NCBI RefSeq assembly: GCF_022201045.2
Contig: NC_068562.1
Span: 11,035,001 to 11,099,000, forward strand
Direction: 5' to 3'
Length of the DNA: 64,000 bases
DNA from: Citrus sinensis
Taxonomy: Eukaryota > Streptophyta > Magnoliopsida > Sapindales > Rutaceae
Of the stretch, positions 62,801-64,000 are shown piece by piece (position 1 is the first letter of the stretch; every line of letters begins with the position of its first letter). A program made the translations under genes and the position numbers. A model generated the notes under the pieces. That model did no database searches. It saw only the letters and a list, made by a program, of their open reading frames with translations, and was not told the DNA's origin.

Positions 62801-63296
62801 CTATTGAATTACTCCAACATAGAAGCAAAATCATCAAAAATTATTTGAAAGCACTTTTGGCAGTCCCAGAGTCACAGTTCAACGACAGCGACATACATAT
62901 AATTACTGATTTCAACTAATAAAACGCACATGTAGTCCGGAAACATAAAAGGAGAAAAACCCTTTCGAAGTACATCATTTTCATTCAGATATCACTCAGT
63001 CCCACTTTTATATTTCACCTCCAACACCATCAAACAATTCAAAAGTATCAAAAGCTCCGACAAAGCATCATCAAAATAATCAAATGGAAGTTTCAACTAG
63101 TAGACAACAACAATTTCTTTCATTAGGTGAACTAAGTCCTCTCTATAACATTTCGTACATTTTCCAAAAAAGAAAAAGAAAAACCTAATCCTAAATGAGC
63201 TAAAGCGTCAATCAAGATTCTTACAATTCTAGAGGAACGCGCAGATGGATAACTAGCGATTCCCTTGAAGATTAAGTTGGACAATGATCTCGCCAT
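59818..63296 (-). CDS. GRXS15: Monothiol glutaredoxin S15, mitochondrial
   Basis: CGFS-type monothiol glutaredoxin that carries [2Fe-2S] clusters in mitochondria and supports iron-sulfur protein maturation. Six coding exons join in frame (minus strand): 63225-63296, 62241-62375, 61993-62092, 61359-61425, 59955-60033, 59818-59874; 169 aa. The first about 35 residues ([20 protein letters not shown] and on) are a mitochondrial presequence. The active site CGFS is at 89-92 in [10 protein letters not shown]. Glutathione-binding elements are Lys81 in YMKG, WPTFPQ 127-132 and GGSD 141-144. A 5'-UTR intron is likely at about 63313-63409 (donor CAG/GTCTCT, acceptor TTGTTCAG, minus strand). Part of intron 4 and exon 5 has been copied into the TSO1-like gene. 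Confidence 0.97.
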
Positions 63297-63410
63297 CTTG
63301 TTGGATAAGTACCTGAACAAACCAAAGAAGCCAAGGTGTATTAACAACCAGTAAGAATCTCATAAAAGCAATCCTCGTTCAAGCAAAACTGAGAAAAGCT
63401 TCAAGAGACC

Positions 63411-64000
63411 TGTTACGCACTTCGGTTTTCGACCGAGTTCAGATTTTTTCACCTGTATCGAAGAGTTCGAGTGAGTTGGCTTTGGCTTATGTCGGCAATA
63501 TTTATACTTTCAGAACTTGTAAGAAGTGTATGTACACAAAAAAAAAAAAAAAGGGATCGGCTACTATTAGAAATCGAACGGCTGTAAAAATTAAGTGAAA
63601 CGTCGAAGCGAGTATTTTTTTCCATTAAACTTACGGGCTTAATTGTAACCAAATTACGGAGTAAAAAAAAAAATTTTGAGATGAAATTTAGATTGACATT
63701 AGCTTCCAATCGGCCAAAATTAGAAGAAATAAATTTTCAGTTAAATTCAATCAAACTTTTCAGTAGAAAGGGTTAGGGGAAGTAGGATAGCAGTTATTCA
63801 GAGGTTTTAATTTTAGGGAATTAAGTTAATATTTTTAATTCAGTGGTATATTGGGCAATATGCTGGGTTTATAGAGTAAGAATTAGAATTTCAAAATTTA
63901 GTTGTGAGTTCTTTGAGTACATGAATTTAGCGAGTTTTTTTTTTATCGGGTGGAGATTATTTACATTTTAAAAATTATTTTAAATATTTTAATTTTAATA
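63411..64000. other. Upstream flank of GRXS15
   Basis: Probable 5' UTR and promoter of GRXS15, then AT-rich DNA to the window edge. A poly-A run lies near 63539-63553. No further gene is supported. Confidence 0.5.

Overview
This is eukaryotic nuclear DNA from a flowering plant. The background is AT-rich, genes are split by many GT-AG introns, the proteins are plant-type (DUF642 cell-wall protein, RPS5-like NLR, (6-4) photolyase, TSO1/CPP protein), and non-autonomous transposons are common. From remembered similarity of the NLR amino terminus and the photolyase I infer a woody eudicot, most likely Citrus; the sequence alone does not prove the species.

Layout: 1-3.2 kb is promoter-type intergenic DNA. 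At 3.19-6.05 kb (+) lies a three-exon DUF642 gene. At 8.3-18.3 kb is an NLR (NBS-LRR) cluster with one intact single-exon CC-NB-LRR gene (14308-16953, -) among at least four broken plus-strand NLR pieces; the 3' end of an NLR plus its downstream flank is present three times. At 19.3-22.5 kb (-) is mitochondrial cytochrome c1 in nine coding exons. A Mutator-like non-autonomous transposon (23.6-24.5 kb) sits in the divergent interval just upstream of a 14-exon (6-4) DNA photolyase (24.6-29.9 kb, +). COX5B follows (31.1-34.6 kb, +), then about 7.4 kb of gene-poor, transposon-bearing DNA (34.6-42.0 kb). An acyl-protein thioesterase (42.0-45.1 kb, +) converges on a TSO1-like CXC protein (46.1-52.5 kb, -), which shares a short divergent promoter with PWP2 (53.3-58.8 kb, +). 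PWP2 converges on the mitochondrial monothiol glutaredoxin GRXS15 (59.8-63.3 kb, -).

Nine complete protein-coding genes were spliced by hand. Every exon junction was checked for GT-AG (one GC-AG) signals and reading frame, and each spliced CDS closes in frame: 374, 881, 323, 616, 164, 257, 855, 884 and 169 aa. Functionally the neighbours are mostly unrelated, as is normal for plants: three nuclear-encoded mitochondrial proteins (cytochrome c1, COX5B, GRXS15), one ribosome-biogenesis factor, one cell-cycle/development regulator, one DNA-repair enzyme, one lipase-fold thioesterase, one immune receptor and one cell-wall protein.

Most notable observations: the cytochrome c1 presequence carries the GAPDH-like start known from exon shuffling; a 139-bp piece of the GRXS15 gene is copied into an intron of the TSO1-like gene 10 kb away; a Mutator-like element with a 9-bp target duplication and an internal 83-bp repeat array sits 97 bp upstream of the photolyase ATG; and an unrecognised two-exon coding fragment is fused to an NLR remnant. 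I saw no sign of a wholly new system.
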